From: Paenibacillus phocaeensis
GTDB taxonomy: Bacteria > Bacillota > Bacilli > Paenibacillales > Paenibacillaceae
Direction: 5' to 3'
Assembly (NCBI RefSeq): GCF_900021165.1
Contig: NZ_FCOQ01000009.1
Coordinates: 213,501-277,500 of the forward strand
DNA length: 64,000 nucleotides
Each line of letters starts with the position of its first letter. Position 1 is the first letter of the stretch. The notes below the pieces were generated by a model that made no database searches, was not told where the DNA came from, and worked only from the letters and a program-made list of their open reading frames with translations. Position numbers and translations under genes: made by a program. Shown here piece by piece: positions 53,866 through 64,000 of the stretch.

Positions 53866-55497
53866 CTATTCTTTTCCAAGATAATCCAATTTGAACTCGG
53901 ACGGGGTCATGCCGGTATATTTCTTGAACACCTCGCTGAAATAGCGCCTGTGCTCATACCCGAGATCCTGGGCGATCTCCTGAACCTGCCGGCCGCTGAT
54001 CAGCATCGCCTTGGCCTTCTCCATCTTCTCATGCATCACATACTGCTGAAACGAAATTCCCTGCGCCTTCTTGAACAGATTGGAGAAATACCCCTGGCTA
54101 AGGTTAATCTGCTTCGCCATCTGCTCCAGCGACAGCCCCGTGTCCAGATGACTATGGATATATTCGACGGCCTGACGGATAATCCGCGTGGACTCCAGAG
54201 AACGGGCTTGCTCCACCAGCGCACAGGCCTCCCGGCAGAGCCAGGACAGCAGGTCCCGTATATCGTGAAGGGAAGGATGCACCTGGTTCTTCATGGCAGC
54301 AATTCTGAGTTCCAGCGGCTCCACCTGCCCATAAGGGAACTGCTCCAGCAGGACCCGGCAGATCCTGGAGCTCAGCTCATAGCCGACACTTTCAACATAA
54401 CGCGGCTCAGGCAGAAGCCCGCTGTCCAGCAACTGCGCGAACAGCTGGTCCAGCACCTGCAGGCTTTTGGCGGAATTGCCGGAACGCAGGGCGAACAGCA
54501 GCTCCTGCTCGGCAGCGACGGAATAGCTGTGGAGCGAGAGAGGTTTATTCTCGATATTGCTGTATTGATATACCCCGTTGCCCCCGGTGTAGAAATGATA
54601 CCCCAGCGCGTTAAGCGCCTGCCTGTACGCCGTGCCCAGTCCCTGAATCTCCGCCGTGCCCAGTCCCACGCCAATAGAGAGGGTATGACGCGAGAAGCGG
54701 CTTACATTCGTGCAGCAGGCCTCCGTAATCAGCGCGGCGGTCTCCGGGTCCGAGCCGTTCATGATGCAGACGTACCGGTCTGTCGCCTCCCGGATAATCA
54801 CGCCGCGGGTCCAGGCGGAAATCGTCTCTTCGAGAATATTGTGCAGGCTGAACCTTAGCAGCTCGACCTCCTGCACAGGCTGGCCGCCCAGCTTCTCCGC
54901 GAAATGATCGATCTCGGCGACAAACACGAAGAAATCATGCTGGTCCAGCGGGATATCAAGATAGGCCCAGCGGGAACGGGCATCCGCTTCTGTCGTCTGA
55001 TGGTGCAGCAGGAAGGTGAGATATTCCTGGCGGAGGATAGGGAGACTTTCCCTGATTCTCGCCTCCATGACAGCAAGTCTGGCGGTCTCCTGACGCTCCT
55101 CCCGGCACAGCTCCCTGGCTTTCAGCACGGCATTCACAATCTCCTCCAGGGAAAAGGGCTTCTTCACGAAATCAAGCGCCCCCAGCCGGATGGCTTCCTG
55201 GGCATAGGAGAACTCCGAGTAAGCGCTGAGGATAATAATCTTGCAGTCCGGCAGCATCTCCAGTATCGCCCGGGTCATCTGCAAGCCATCCATTCTTGGC
55301 ATCCGGATATCCGTCAGCACAATGTCCGGCCGGGTCTCGCGGATGATCTGCAGGCCCGCTTCGCCGTTAAGCGCCGTACCTGTGACCTCAATACCGTGCT
55401 CCTGCCACGGCGGCTTGCGCGAGACCATCTCCACCACACTTTTGATATCGTCGATTACACATAATTTGAAGCTTTCCGGCTCCAGCTTTTGGTCCAT
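53866..55497 (-). CDS. YesN-like response regulator with AraC output
   Basis: A 543-residue regulator. The receiver domain (1-130) has Asp63 in DIVLTDIRMPRMDG as phospho-acceptor and Lys in FVKKPF. The middle region (140-420) is long and helical. The C-terminal AraC double HTH contains LSLEQMAKQINLSQGYFSNLFKK and VQEIAQDLGYEHRRYFSEVFKKYTGMTP. It starts 3 bp after the YesM stop and likely activates the adjacent ABC/GH130 genes. Confidence 0.93.
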   Translation of the reverse strand: MDQKLEPESFKLCVIDDIKSVVEMVSRKPPWQEHGIEVTGTALNGEAGLQIIRETRPDIVLTDIRMPRMDGLQMTRAILEMLPDCKIIILSAYSEFSYAQEAIRLGALDFVKKPFSLEEIVNAVLKARELCREERQETARLAVMEARIRESLPILRQEYLTFLLHHQTTEADARSRWAYLDIPLDQHDFFVFVAEIDHFAEKLGGQPVQEVELLRFSLHNILEETISAWTRGVIIREATDRYVCIMNGSDPETAALITEACCTNVSRFSRHTLSIGVGLGTAEIQGLGTAYRQALNALGYHFYTGGNGVYQYSNIENKPLSLHSYSVAAEQELLFALRSGNSAKSLQVLDQLFAQLLDSGLLPEPRYVESVGYELSSRICRVLLEQFPYGQVEPLELRIAAMKNQVHPSLHDIRDLLSWLCREACALVEQARSLESTRIIRQAVEYIHSHLDTGLSLEQMAKQINLSQGYFSNLFKKAQGISFQQYVMHEKMEKAKAMLISGRQVQEIAQDLGYEHRRYFSEVFKKYTGMTPSEFKLDYLGKE

Positions 55498-55500
55498 CCT

Positions 55501-57309
55501 TCAACTCTCCTCCTCTGCGGGAATCCACAGATCCGTCCGCGATCCCTTACCTGGTTCGCCGCCAACGTCCATACGGGCTTCGTCCCCGTAATACAGGGCC
55601 AGCCGGTGCCTGATGTTGAACAGGGCATAACCTTTCCTCGACTGCGGAGCCCGGACCAGCCCCTGCTTGACCCGTTCAACATCAAGCCCCCGTCCGTTGT
55701 CGGTAATGCAAATATGCAGGAGCCCCTGCTCCCGGGTGACCGTGATGTCTATCCTGCCTCCTATGGTCCGGTCGCTGAATCCATGCTTAATGCTGTTCTC
55801 CACCACCGGCTGCAGAATAATCTTCGGCAGCAGACAGGACAGCAGGGCCTCGTCCTCTACCGTCACCGTGTATTCAAACAGTCCTTCATAGCATTTCTGC
55901 TGAATGGCGAAATACTGCCGCATGTGGGACAGCTCATCCGCCAGGGGAATCAGATCCTTGCCGCCGCTGAGCCCAATCTGGAACATCTGCGACAACGACA
56001 GGATCATCTCATTCACATCGTCATTTTCGCCCATGACCGATTTGCAATAAATGGTATTCAACGTATTGTACAGAAAGTGCGGCTCCATCTGCGCCGTAAG
56101 GGCACGGATCTCTGCATGGCGCTTGTCCTTCTCCTTCGCCTTCACATCTGCGATCAGCGTATTAATCTCCGACATCATCCGATTGAACTGAAAGCCGACC
56201 TGAGCAATCTCGTCCTCATAACGGCTCTCATACACCACACTGAGCTGGTTCTCTTCAACTCTGCGCATCAGCCGCCGCAGCTTGAAGAGAGGCTTTAACA
56301 GTACAGATGTTAGCTTATTGGAAATCAACCAGGTCGCCAGCAGGAAAACAACGATGACATAGAGGGTGATGCGCTGCACCCGCTGCAGCTTACTCAGCAG
56401 CTGGTCCCGCGACTGCATGCCGGAGATGATCCAGTCGGGGGATACCGCTGAGCTTGCATAATTCACCAGATACTCCTTGCCGCTATAGCTGTAGTAATGA
56501 TCCTGCGGATTGGCCGCTTTCCCGGCTTCGGCAAGCACTGGCTTCCAAGGGAATATGCCCCGGAACGGCCAGCGGGACTCCACCACCGCTTCTCCTTCCC
56601 CGTTCACCAGATAATAATTTCTCCCTGCTTGTTCACCGCCTTTATTCAGCAGCTCATCTATCCGGCTCTCCCTGATATTGACCACAATAAATACATTACT
56701 GATCGGCGTGTAAGGGTATTCATAGATTCCCCGGACTACGAAGGAGACCACCCGCTGGCCGCCTGTGAACAACCGGTCATAATGTCCTTTGGCCCAGTAG
56801 CCGCCCGGCTGCTCCTTACTCAGATCATATAATTCCGAGCCGTAGAACGAGTTGTCCTGCACCCGGATCTGCGTTGTGGGATAGAAATCGCCAATCGGGG
56901 TAACGATCAGCACATTCTCAATAATCGGTTGATTGAACATTGCCTGCGAGAGGACATACTGCAGATCGGACAGATGTACATAATAATTCGACACATCATG
57001 GCTGAACACATCGAGCATCATCTTGCGGTACGCATCGCTCAGCATCAGGGACTGCACAGAGAGCGCTACATCATTTAGACGGGAATCCAGCAGTTGGGCA
57101 GTTTTGCTTACGGTCTCCCGGCTGCCAGCGTAAGCATTGTCTTCGATCTCCTGTGCGGCAATCCAATACGAGAAGCTGCCCATTGCAGTGATGGACAGCG
57201 TGATCAGCACGATGAACGAGAACAGAATCCTCTGTTTTATGGATATCCGGTAATACCTGCCGGCGATCTGCCGCCGGAGCTGCCGGCCACAGGCTGTGAA
57301 TGTATTCAT
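55501..57309 (-). CDS. YesM-like sensor histidine kinase
   Basis: A 602-residue membrane kinase. TM1 is about 24-46, followed by an extracellular dCache-type sensor region, TM2 (ITLYVIVVFLLATWLIS) and a HAMP domain (KLTSVLLKPLFKLRRLMRRVEENQLSVVYESRYEDEI). The His kinase motif is AQMEPHFLYNTLNTIYCKSVM, and the ATPase motifs are QPVVENSIKHGF and ITDNGRGLD. ATG 57309 has AAGGGGG upstream; the longer frame lacks a ribosome site. It senses an extracellular sugar or related signal for the YesN partner. Confidence 0.93.
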   Translation of the reverse strand: MNTFTACGRQLRRQIAGRYYRISIKQRILFSFIVLITLSITAMGSFSYWIAAQEIEDNAYAGSRETVSKTAQLLDSRLNDVALSVQSLMLSDAYRKMMLDVFSHDVSNYYVHLSDLQYVLSQAMFNQPIIENVLIVTPIGDFYPTTQIRVQDNSFYGSELYDLSKEQPGGYWAKGHYDRLFTGGQRVVSFVVRGIYEYPYTPISNVFIVVNIRESRIDELLNKGGEQAGRNYYLVNGEGEAVVESRWPFRGIFPWKPVLAEAGKAANPQDHYYSYSGKEYLVNYASSAVSPDWIISGMQSRDQLLSKLQRVQRITLYVIVVFLLATWLISNKLTSVLLKPLFKLRRLMRRVEENQLSVVYESRYEDEIAQVGFQFNRMMSEINTLIADVKAKEKDKRHAEIRALTAQMEPHFLYNTLNTIYCKSVMGENDDVNEMILSLSQMFQIGLSGGKDLIPLADELSHMRQYFAIQQKCYEGLFEYTVTVEDEALLSCLLPKIILQPVVENSIKHGFSDRTIGGRIDITVTREQGLLHICITDNGRGLDVERVKQGLVRAPQSRKGYALFNIRHRLALYYGDEARMDVGGEPGKGSRTDLWIPAEEES

Positions 57310-57803
57310 ATTTCCCCCTTCTTGAGCATGTATCTCCCTACGATTGTCAGTTCTTGTCACTTGTACCATACGGCTGCTCCGGCCCGGCGTCAAGACGGGG
57401 CATGATTATTTAGCGGATTCCGTCCCTTATTATCAATAGGCAGGGGGCCCTCCGCATAACAGGGTGCGAATTCACTAATCAAGGCTCAGGTTGACGGGAA
57501 GCTGCGCGATTGAGTAATTATGCTTGTGACGGTCAGGGAGCGTTGAACGAAGTCCTGCCCCAACTGAATACTGGCAGCAACGCAGTGTTCACTTATTATG
57601 GCGGCGGGGAATCTGCCATGCCTGAAAAGATTAAAGGTAAAGGCATACTCTTCGTTGTTATCTAAAACTTTTAAGGGAAATTTCTTTTCCTTCATACAAA
57701 AAACAATGCAGCATGTCATACGACTGCGGCATTGTTTTTTTAAATTTTAGCTATTTTTTGAAAATTCTTTGCTTCAAAGAGGATTAAGACAAGTAATAAC
57801 AAC
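57310..57803. other. Intergenic region with a coding-like remnant and terminator
   Basis: From about 57499 to 57665 a plus-strand frame reads like protein (SNYACDGQGALNEVLPQL then NTGSNAVFTYYGGGESAM then KGKGILFVVI, stop) but has no start codon and no family I recognise. The left part is the YesM promoter region. A hairpin with T runs follows at 57700-57738. Confidence 0.4.
57700..57738. terminator. Terminator between the GH1 gene and the YesM promoter region
   Basis: AAAACAATGC (57700-57709) pairs with GCATTGTTTT (57729-57738), with A and T runs on both sides, so it can act in either direction. It is 66 bp beyond the GH1 stop. Confidence 0.75.
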
Positions 57804-59237
<1,434 letters not shown>

Positions 59238-59543
59238 CTATTTTAATAATTTTGTCAAATTGTTTGTAATCTCGTATTCAGATTTTATTGCCATTAAAGT
59301 ATCCATCGCATGAGCAAAAAGTATAGAGTATTCATTTTTCTCAGTCTCAATAGTTGTCTGAATTACTTTTGTTTGAATAACATACGCTTTGTTCAGTTTA
59401 CCGTTGGCTTCATCCATCGTTAAATCAAATGCATTCTCATCATCATCTTTAAGAAATTGAACCGCTTTTCTAATTAATTCTCTAGCATCTCCTGCATGAA
59501 GTAATATTTCCATTGCATTTTCGTTTATTAAATCTAAATCCAT
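59238..59543 (-). CDS. PTS lactose/cellobiose-type EIIA (second copy)
   Basis: A 101-residue three-helix EIIA of the LicA/ChbA family. The phospho-His is His78 in ILFAHAMDTLMAIKSE. It passes phosphate to the EIIB domains. It abuts the stop of the EIIB-EIIC fusion gene. A second EIIA lies upstream at 61279. Confidence 0.92.
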   Translation of the reverse strand: MDLDLINENAMEILLHAGDARELIRKAVQFLKDDDENAFDLTMDEANGKLNKAYVIQTKVIQTTIETEKNEYSILFAHAMDTLMAIKSEYEITNNLTKLLK

Positions 59544-61169
59544 TTAGTTTTCCTCCTCTAAAATTAATTGTTTATCGTACGCTTTGAAGAAAGGATAGTA
59601 AATCAATCCTGCTACAATCAAATTAATTATCACTAAAATAATAGCTTTCCAATCATTTGTAGCTAAATAAGCAAATAGCCCAATTGGCATGTACCAAACT
59701 TGAAAAGTATGAATGGGAATCGCCACAAAATCCAAAGAAAAAGCGAAATATGTGATTGTGGGCAACACTATTGAAACAATCCACATCGGAACCATAAGCA
59801 GTGGATTAAAAGCTACAGGAGTACCGAAAATAACAGGTTCATTTATATTAAAGAGACTCGGAATTATTGTAATCTTGCCCATAGTACGAAGTTGTTTACT
59901 TTTAGCAAACATCAACATTAATACTAGAACCAGAGTACATCCGACACCCCCCAAATAGATAAATCCATGGAAAAACTCCATTGTATTCAAGTTGCTTGCA
60001 TTCCCGCCAGACGATACTATAGAAATATTATCTGCTATTCCTTCCATCCAAATCGCCCAAACTATAGGGAATACTGCCCAACTACTGATACCAAAAGAGT
60101 ATAAAAATGCTACAGAAAATGCTACAATTAATATACCAGGTAAAGTTTGTGCAATAGAAAATAGAGGTGTAAATATTTTTTGAATAACCTCAAAAATATC
60201 AAAGTTAGCTGAATAAATTACTGTTCCAAGGGCAAATATAATAACTACCGGCACCAAGGTATCGGTCCAATTTACTACGACATCTGGCATAGTGGTATCT
60301 TTTTTAAAAAAGGAAAATTTAGAAAATAAAAGCATGATGGCAGAAACTCCACAACCAATTAATAATGATAAAAGCATCCCGCCTGCTCCTAATTTCTCTA
60401 CTGACACTTGTAACAAAGTTCCGTCTTCTGAATACGATGGTAACGCCAACATCAGAAACATTGATAAGCTCGTTAATATCGCTGCTGTTTGCAATTTAGG
60501 AAGTTTATAAATTTCAAAAACTTTCTGAGGAATTAAATATGCTAAATACAATCCTAACAAGCCAAAAGAAAATTTATTTATTAAACTTAAATCGGGTATC
60601 CAACTTAAATAGTTTCTCGCTATATCTACAATTGATACAAAGGACCCTACCATAATGAACGGCATGGCGGATAAAATAGCATTCTGAATGGCTTTGAAAA
60701 ATTTATTATTTGTCACCTTATTCATCTTAGGAACAAAGCTAGCCATCATCCATCTCATAAATGGATTTTCCTCTGATGCTTGCTCTTCTTTACCATCAGA
60801 TACCTCATTGCTACTAATTTCTTCTTTATTTTCTGTTTCGTTACTTGAATGGTCTATCTTTTGTCCATCTAGTTCTTCTAGAGTAAGTTTTAATAATGCT
60901 TCTCCATCCAACTTACCATAAATTTCCTCAGGAATAATTTCAACAGGAATTTTATTTCCAATTACCATCTCTTGAATACTGGCAAGTTTATATTTCAAGT
61001 GGGGTCCTACTAAAACCATATCATATGAATTAATGTGATCTTTCAACTCTGCTTCACTTACAGCTTTTATCTCCATCTCAATTGAATGGGATTTAGCCGC
61101 TTTTCTCATTCGTTGTGCCATAAACCCACTTGAAGCTCCAGAACCACAAGTAAGTAATACTTTTTTCAA
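59544..61169 (-). CDS. PTS cellobiose/lactose-type EIIB-EIIC fusion
   Basis: A 541-residue fusion. The EIIB domain (1-100) has the phospho-Cys in VLLTCGSGASSGFMA (Cys8). An acidic Ser/Glu linker (about 105-137) leads to a CelB/LacE-type EIIC domain of about ten helices (MNKVTNNKFFKAIQNAILSAMPFIMVGS ... NEPVIFGTPVAFNPLL). The start is probably TTG 61169 with AAGGGTGA upstream; the GTG at 61178 is inside that site. Lactose-family EII proteins are usually separate in beta-glucoside loci, so the fusion plus a free EIIB is notable. Confidence 0.92.
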   Translation of the reverse strand: MKKVLLTCGSGASSGFMAQRMRKAAKSHSIEMEIKAVSEAELKDHINSYDMVLVGPHLKYKLASIQEMVIGNKIPVEIIPEEIYGKLDGEALLKLTLEELDGQKIDHSSNETENKEEISSNEVSDGKEEQASEENPFMRWMMASFVPKMNKVTNNKFFKAIQNAILSAMPFIMVGSFVSIVDIARNYLSWIPDLSLINKFSFGLLGLYLAYLIPQKVFEIYKLPKLQTAAILTSLSMFLMLALPSYSEDGTLLQVSVEKLGAGGMLLSLLIGCGVSAIMLLFSKFSFFKKDTTMPDVVVNWTDTLVPVVIIFALGTVIYSANFDIFEVIQKIFTPLFSIAQTLPGILIVAFSVAFLYSFGISSWAVFPIVWAIWMEGIADNISIVSSGGNASNLNTMEFFHGFIYLGGVGCTLVLVLMLMFAKSKQLRTMGKITIIPSLFNINEPVIFGTPVAFNPLLMVPMWIVSIVLPTITYFAFSLDFVAIPIHTFQVWYMPIGLFAYLATNDWKAIILVIINLIVAGLIYYPFFKAYDKQLILEEEN

Positions 61170-61278
61170 TTTTATCACCCTTTTTTATTTACAATTAAAG
61201 GATAAACCTAAAATTGCAAGTGATGTCGGAAGGTTTTTGTAAGTCCAATTTAAGTTGTATTGGATTATACTCGTTAAA

Positions 61279-61632
61279 TTAATCTTGATTGTTCTCAAGT
61301 TTCAACAAGCGTTCATGAATGACAGCAAAGATTTTAATCAGTCGGTTGGCAATGTTTAACTCGCTTTTGACAGTCATCATCGTATCTTGGGCGTGGGCGA
61401 ATAGAAGGGAAGTCTCCTGCTTTGCACCACCTGCTTCTGCTTGTATGAGATTGGTTTGCGCCTTGTGTGAGAAGACGATCTCTTTTTTAGCTTCCTGTAA
61501 TTTAAGCTTCGCCTTTTCAAAATCTGCAGTTTCAATCAGTTCCAAAGCTTCCGTAAGAAAAGCACGGCTATTGCCTGCATGTAAAATCATTGTCATGGCA
61601 ATAGTTTCTAAAGTATCTTCTTGTTCCAACAT
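61279..61632 (-). CDS. PTS lactose/cellobiose-type EIIA (first copy)
   Basis: A 117-residue EIIA. The phospho-His is His80 in LLFAHAQDTMMTVKSE; HKAQTNLIQAEAGG is the conserved second helix. It follows the free EIIB by 58 bp. Partly redundant with the EIIA at 59238. Confidence 0.92.
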   Translation of the reverse strand: MLEQEDTLETIAMTMILHAGNSRAFLTEALELIETADFEKAKLKLQEAKKEIVFSHKAQTNLIQAEAGGAKQETSLLFAHAQDTMMTVKSELNIANRLIKIFAVIHERLLKLENNQD

Positions 61633-61690
61633 AAAGTTACACTCCTATTTTAGATTTCGGTTATCAAAGATTTTATTCACACAGCCTAAA

Positions 61691-62008
61691 TCACTTGGTT
61701 TCAAGTAACTTCAACACCAAATCAAGACCTTTGTCGCCATCAAGCCGTCCGTAAATGGCTTGATCAATGATAGCTACCTGAATTCCATAATTGGCTACTC
61801 TTTCTTGAAGTTCCTTTTCCATATATTTTAAATGGGGACCTACCAGAACCACAGCCGTACCCTCTAGGTGCTGCTCTAATTCCGAGTCGCTTCTCGCTTT
61901 AACCTGAATATCGAGATCTCTTTTCTTGGCTGCCTTTCGGATACTGTTCGCCATAAAGCCGCTAGACGCTCCAGAACCACAAATTAACAATACATTTATA
62001 GTTGCCAT
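61691..62008 (-). CDS. PTS lactose/cellobiose-type EIIB (free)
   Basis: A 105-residue EIIB with Cys10 in LLICGSGASSGFMANSIRKAA as phospho-acceptor and VLVGPHLKYME, the usual loop. First gene of the operon, 169 bp from the divergent LicR-type activator. Confidence 0.92.
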   Translation of the reverse strand: MATINVLLICGSGASSGFMANSIRKAAKKRDLDIQVKARSDSELEQHLEGTAVVLVGPHLKYMEKELQERVANYGIQVAIIDQAIYGRLDGDKGLDLVLKLLETK

Positions 62009-62047
62009 GATTATTGCCTCCTGTAAGGTGATGTTTTTGCCCCCCTA

Positions 62048-62075
62048 TCATTACATTTACAGTTTGTGCATTCAA
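62048..62075 (-). promoter_or_regulatory. Promoter of the second beta-glucoside PTS operon
   Basis: Read leftwards: TTGAAT (62075-62070), 16 bp, TAATGA (62053-62048). It is a weak promoter directly downstream of the inverted repeat at 62084-62105, fitting an activator-dependent start. Confidence 0.5.
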
Positions 62076-62083
62076 GCCAAGTT

Positions 62084-62105
62084 ATTTTCCTAGCCTCAGG
62101 AAAAT
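62084..62105. promoter_or_regulatory. Inverted repeat, candidate LicR-type activator site
   Basis: ATTTTCCT and AGGAAAAT (62084-62091, 62098-62105) around a six-base loop, just upstream of the -35 box of the PTS operon. Confidence 0.5.
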
Positions 62106-62117
62106 GATAAGGCGTGA

Positions 62118-62131
62118 GCTAAACGCTTACA
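62118..62131. promoter_or_regulatory. cre-like catabolite repression site
   Basis: Read leftwards, TGTAAGCGTTTAGC matches 12 of 14 positions of the CcpA consensus. It lies in the divergent region between the PTS operon and the licR-like gene. Confidence 0.45.
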
Positions 62132-62177
62132 TACGATATAATAATTACAGTTCTTATAATATTTAAGGAGGAACCAC

Positions 62178-64000
62178 ATGAGAATTGAAGTCCAGGATAA
62201 ATTCCTCCGTTACCTTAGTCAAAATAACCGCTGGATTCACGCGAAGGAGCTTGCTAAAGAATTCAATGTGACGCCGAGAACGATACGTAATTACGTATCG
62301 TTTATTAATAACAAGCGTGCTCCACATGTTGTGATTGAAAGTTCTGATAACGGATACAGGATAAATATGAACACTCTAAAAATCCAGAAGACAGCGGCTT
62401 CAGATACTTTTTTTGACACGCCTACAGGGCGGATTAATTATATTCTGTACACACTTCTCACCAAGGGGAACATTCGGTTTGAACAGGTGATGGAGAAGTA
62501 TTATGTTAGTGATTCAACAGTTGAGAATGATCTCAACACTATCCGCAAAATCATAAAACCCTTTAACCTGAACCTAAAGAGAGTGGGTCAGATCATCAGT
62601 ATCATCGGGATTGAATTGGACAAGCGAAAGCTGATGCGCCATTTGATTTACAATGAATCAGACGGTACTTTCATCCATTCGGAATTCATTCAGACCTATT
62701 TTCCCGAATATGATGTAAGCCATATCAAGCAAAAGGTACAGGCTCTTTTGGACCAGCACGGATTTTCTGTGAACGGATTTACTATCAATGGTATTATTCT
62801 GCACTTGCTAGTCATTTTGCAGCGGGTAACCAACAACTATGAAATGAATGGCAGTCTTCCGCCAGTCGAAGTGACCGAAACTGAAGATTACCAGAAGACA
62901 TTCAAGATTGCTACGGAAATTGAGAAGCTGTTCAAGGTTTCACTGAATCCGTCGGAGAAATACTATTTGACCCTATTGCTGATCAGCAAAACGGAAACAA
63001 TTAATTATTATTCGCTTACCCTAGATAATCTCGGCCATTTTATTGATCACCGAGAAATTGATCTGGTTAAGAAGATTGTTAATCAAGTATCTGTTTACTT
63101 CTCCATTGATCTGAACAGCCAGGATTTTATCGTTAATTTCACGATTCACCTGAAAAATTTAATGAAGAGAATCAAACACAACCGATACACCCCCAACCCG
63201 ATGAATACTATGGTAAAAGCATCGTACCCATTCATTTATGAAATCGCTGTTTTTATTTCTAATGAGTTATTCAAAGAAGAGAATTTAAAATTAAACGAAA
63301 ACGAGATTACCTTTATTGCCTTTCATGTGGGAGCTTTTTTTGAGAGAAGAAAACTGCAGGATAAGCGTAAATACACAGCCGTGCTGATCTGTCCCAAATA
63401 TTATGATATGCATCTGCAAGCTATCCAGTTTATGGAGAAGCATTTTGCAGAAGATATTCAATTGATTGATATTTTCACGGATATGGATGCCATTCCAGAA
63501 CAGCTTGAAGCTCAGCTTGTTATTTCTACCATCGAGTTGCCGCTTACTTCTCTTGCAAGGAAATATATTTTGATTCATCCGTTCCCAAAAAATGAGGATA
63601 TCTCTAAAATAAGAAAGATCATTATGGAGTTGGATAAGCATAACGGGTATTTGCAGCTTAAGCAATATTTGCAGCGGTTTTTTAAGCCTTCCTTATTTCA
63701 CCGCAACTATTATGCTGAGAATGAAATTACAATGATTACTCGTTTGTGCAGCGATCTTATTACCTTTGACTATGTCCCACAGGACTATACGAAAGCTGTG
63801 ATTGAGCGGGAATTGATGTCATCAACGGCTTTTAACAATCATGTGGCCATCCCCCACTCCATTCATAAGAATGCACACGAAACTTCAATATCTGTGGTCA
63901 TCAATGACAAACCTATGAAGTGGGGCAATTATGAGGTCCATATCATAGTACTACTCGCCATTTGTGAAGAAGATAAAGAGTCTTTTCAGGATATCTTCGA
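62178..64000 (+). CDS. LicR/MtlR-type PRD transcriptional activator, C-terminus beyond window
   Basis: An open frame of 607 codons to the window end. It has an N-terminal HTH (RYLSQNNRWIHAKELAKEFNVTPRTIRNYVSFINN), a second HTH/Mga-like region (VMEKYYVSDSTVENDLNTIRK), and two PRD domains (about 180-390) with conserved His. An EIIB-like segment follows (YTAVLICPKYYDMHLQAIQFMEKHF), then an EIIA-like domain with phospho-His in HVAIPHSIHK (about residue 557). Activity is set by PTS phosphorylation. Divergent from the beta-glucoside PTS operon, which it likely activates. ATG 62178 has AAGGAGG upstream. Confidence 0.92.
   Translation, partial: MRIEVQDKFLRYLSQNNRWIHAKELAKEFNVTPRTIRNYVSFINNKRAPHVVIESSDNGYRINMNTLKIQKTAASDTFFDTPTGRINYILYTLLTKGNIRFEQVMEKYYVSDSTVENDLNTIRKIIKPFNLNLKRVGQIISIIGIELDKRKLMRHLIYNESDGTFIHSEFIQTYFPEYDVSHIKQKVQALLDQHGFSVNGFTINGIILHLLVILQRVTNNYEMNGSLPPVEVTETEDYQKTFKIATEIEKLFKVSLNPSEKYYLTLLLISKTETINYYSLTLDNLGHFIDHREIDLVKKIVNQVSVYFSIDLNSQDFIVNFTIHLKNLMKRIKHNRYTPNPMNTMVKASYPFIYEIAVFISNELFKEENLKLNENEITFIAFHVGAFFERRKLQDKRKYTAVLICPKYYDMHLQAIQFMEKHFAEDIQLIDIFTDMDAIPEQLEAQLVISTIELPLTSLARKYILIHPFPKNEDISKIRKIIMELDKHNGYLQLKQYLQRFFKPSLFHRNYYAENEITMITRLCSDLITFDYVPQDYTKAVIERELMSSTAFNNHVAIPHSIHKNAHETSISVVINDKPMKWGNYEVHIIVLLAICEEDKESFQDIF

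Noticed and set aside
53755..54858. Long plus-strand open frame (367 codons)
   Set aside because: Antisense shadow of the GC-rich yesN-like gene.
57486..57719. Open frame of 77 codons on the minus strand
   Set aside because: No ribosome site or recognisable sequence; it is opposite to the protein-like remnant and runs into the terminator.

Overview
The window looks like chromosomal DNA of a Paenibacillus-type Firmicute. Genes carry strong AGGAGG-like ribosome sites with some TTG and GTG starts. Carbohydrate uptake genes are dense: three PTS-linked or ABC-linked sugar loci plus a YesM/YesN two-component pair. Many small regulators (MarR, PadR, TetR, MerR, AraC, LacI, XRE) sit beside single metabolic genes. 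This assignment is inferred from gene content and style, not from a marker gene. I saw no rRNA, tRNA, CRISPR array or prophage.

Layout. 0-0.8 kb: a partial membrane protein and a MarR regulator. 0.9-7.5 kb: a beta-glucoside PTS operon read leftwards (EIIBC, LacI regulator, GH1 6-phospho-beta-glucosidase, an Old-Yellow-Enzyme-type flavin oxidoreductase, EIIA), with a good sigma-A promoter, a cre-like site and two LacI-type operators. 7.6-25.6 kb: a patchwork of small redox, efflux and regulator units. These are an SDR with AraC; PadR with a 14-TM MFS pump; a VOC protein; a LysE exporter; a multicopper oxidase remnant; an SRPBCC protein; an FAD monooxygenase behind a decayed PadR gene; a TetR-controlled NADH-oxidase-like protein; AraC and XRE regulators; an MFS pump; an FMN reductase; a Dabb protein; a lipoprotein hydrolase; and a CynX-like transporter. 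25.7-30.4 kb: an iron-sulfur operon (MarR, sufC, sufD, sufB, small ORF, NifU-like) headed by a near-consensus Fur box. 30.5-35.7 kb: MerR with a divergent alpha/beta hydrolase, a second MarR, a Rid-family protein, a second FAD monooxygenase and a small caspase-like protein.

35.9-44.8 kb: a LacI-regulated sucrose/oligosaccharide operon (binding protein, two permeases, oligo-1,6-glucosidase, fructokinase, sucrose or sucrose-6-phosphate phosphorylase). 44.8-47.5 kb: a rearranged, partly AT-rich segment with an IS5-type transposase remnant, a roughly 230 bp direct repeat copied from the 3' end of the neighbouring beta-helix enzyme gene, a 26 bp piece identical to the FAD monooxygenase gene 11 kb away, a 5' fragment of an ATP-dependent DNA ligase gene, and two uncharacterised secreted/membrane genes. 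47.3-57.3 kb: a secreted beta-helix hydrolase with a CBM6, a GH130 phosphorylase, a CUT1 ABC importer and the YesM/YesN pair. 57.8-64 kb: a second beta-glucoside system (two EIIA, one free EIIB, a fused EIIB-EIIC, and GH1) with a divergent LicR-type PRD activator that runs off the end.

How the parts work together: both PTS loci import and cleave phosphorylated beta-glucosides. Both ABC loci lack an ATPase gene and presumably share a housekeeping MsmX-type ATPase encoded elsewhere. The most unusual items are the Fur/MarR-controlled suf operon without a cysteine desulfurase, the mosaic junction at 45.3 kb, the matched divergent MerR promoters with 19 bp spacers, the free-standing His/Cys caspase-like protein, and the flavin reductase embedded in a beta-glucoside PTS operon.
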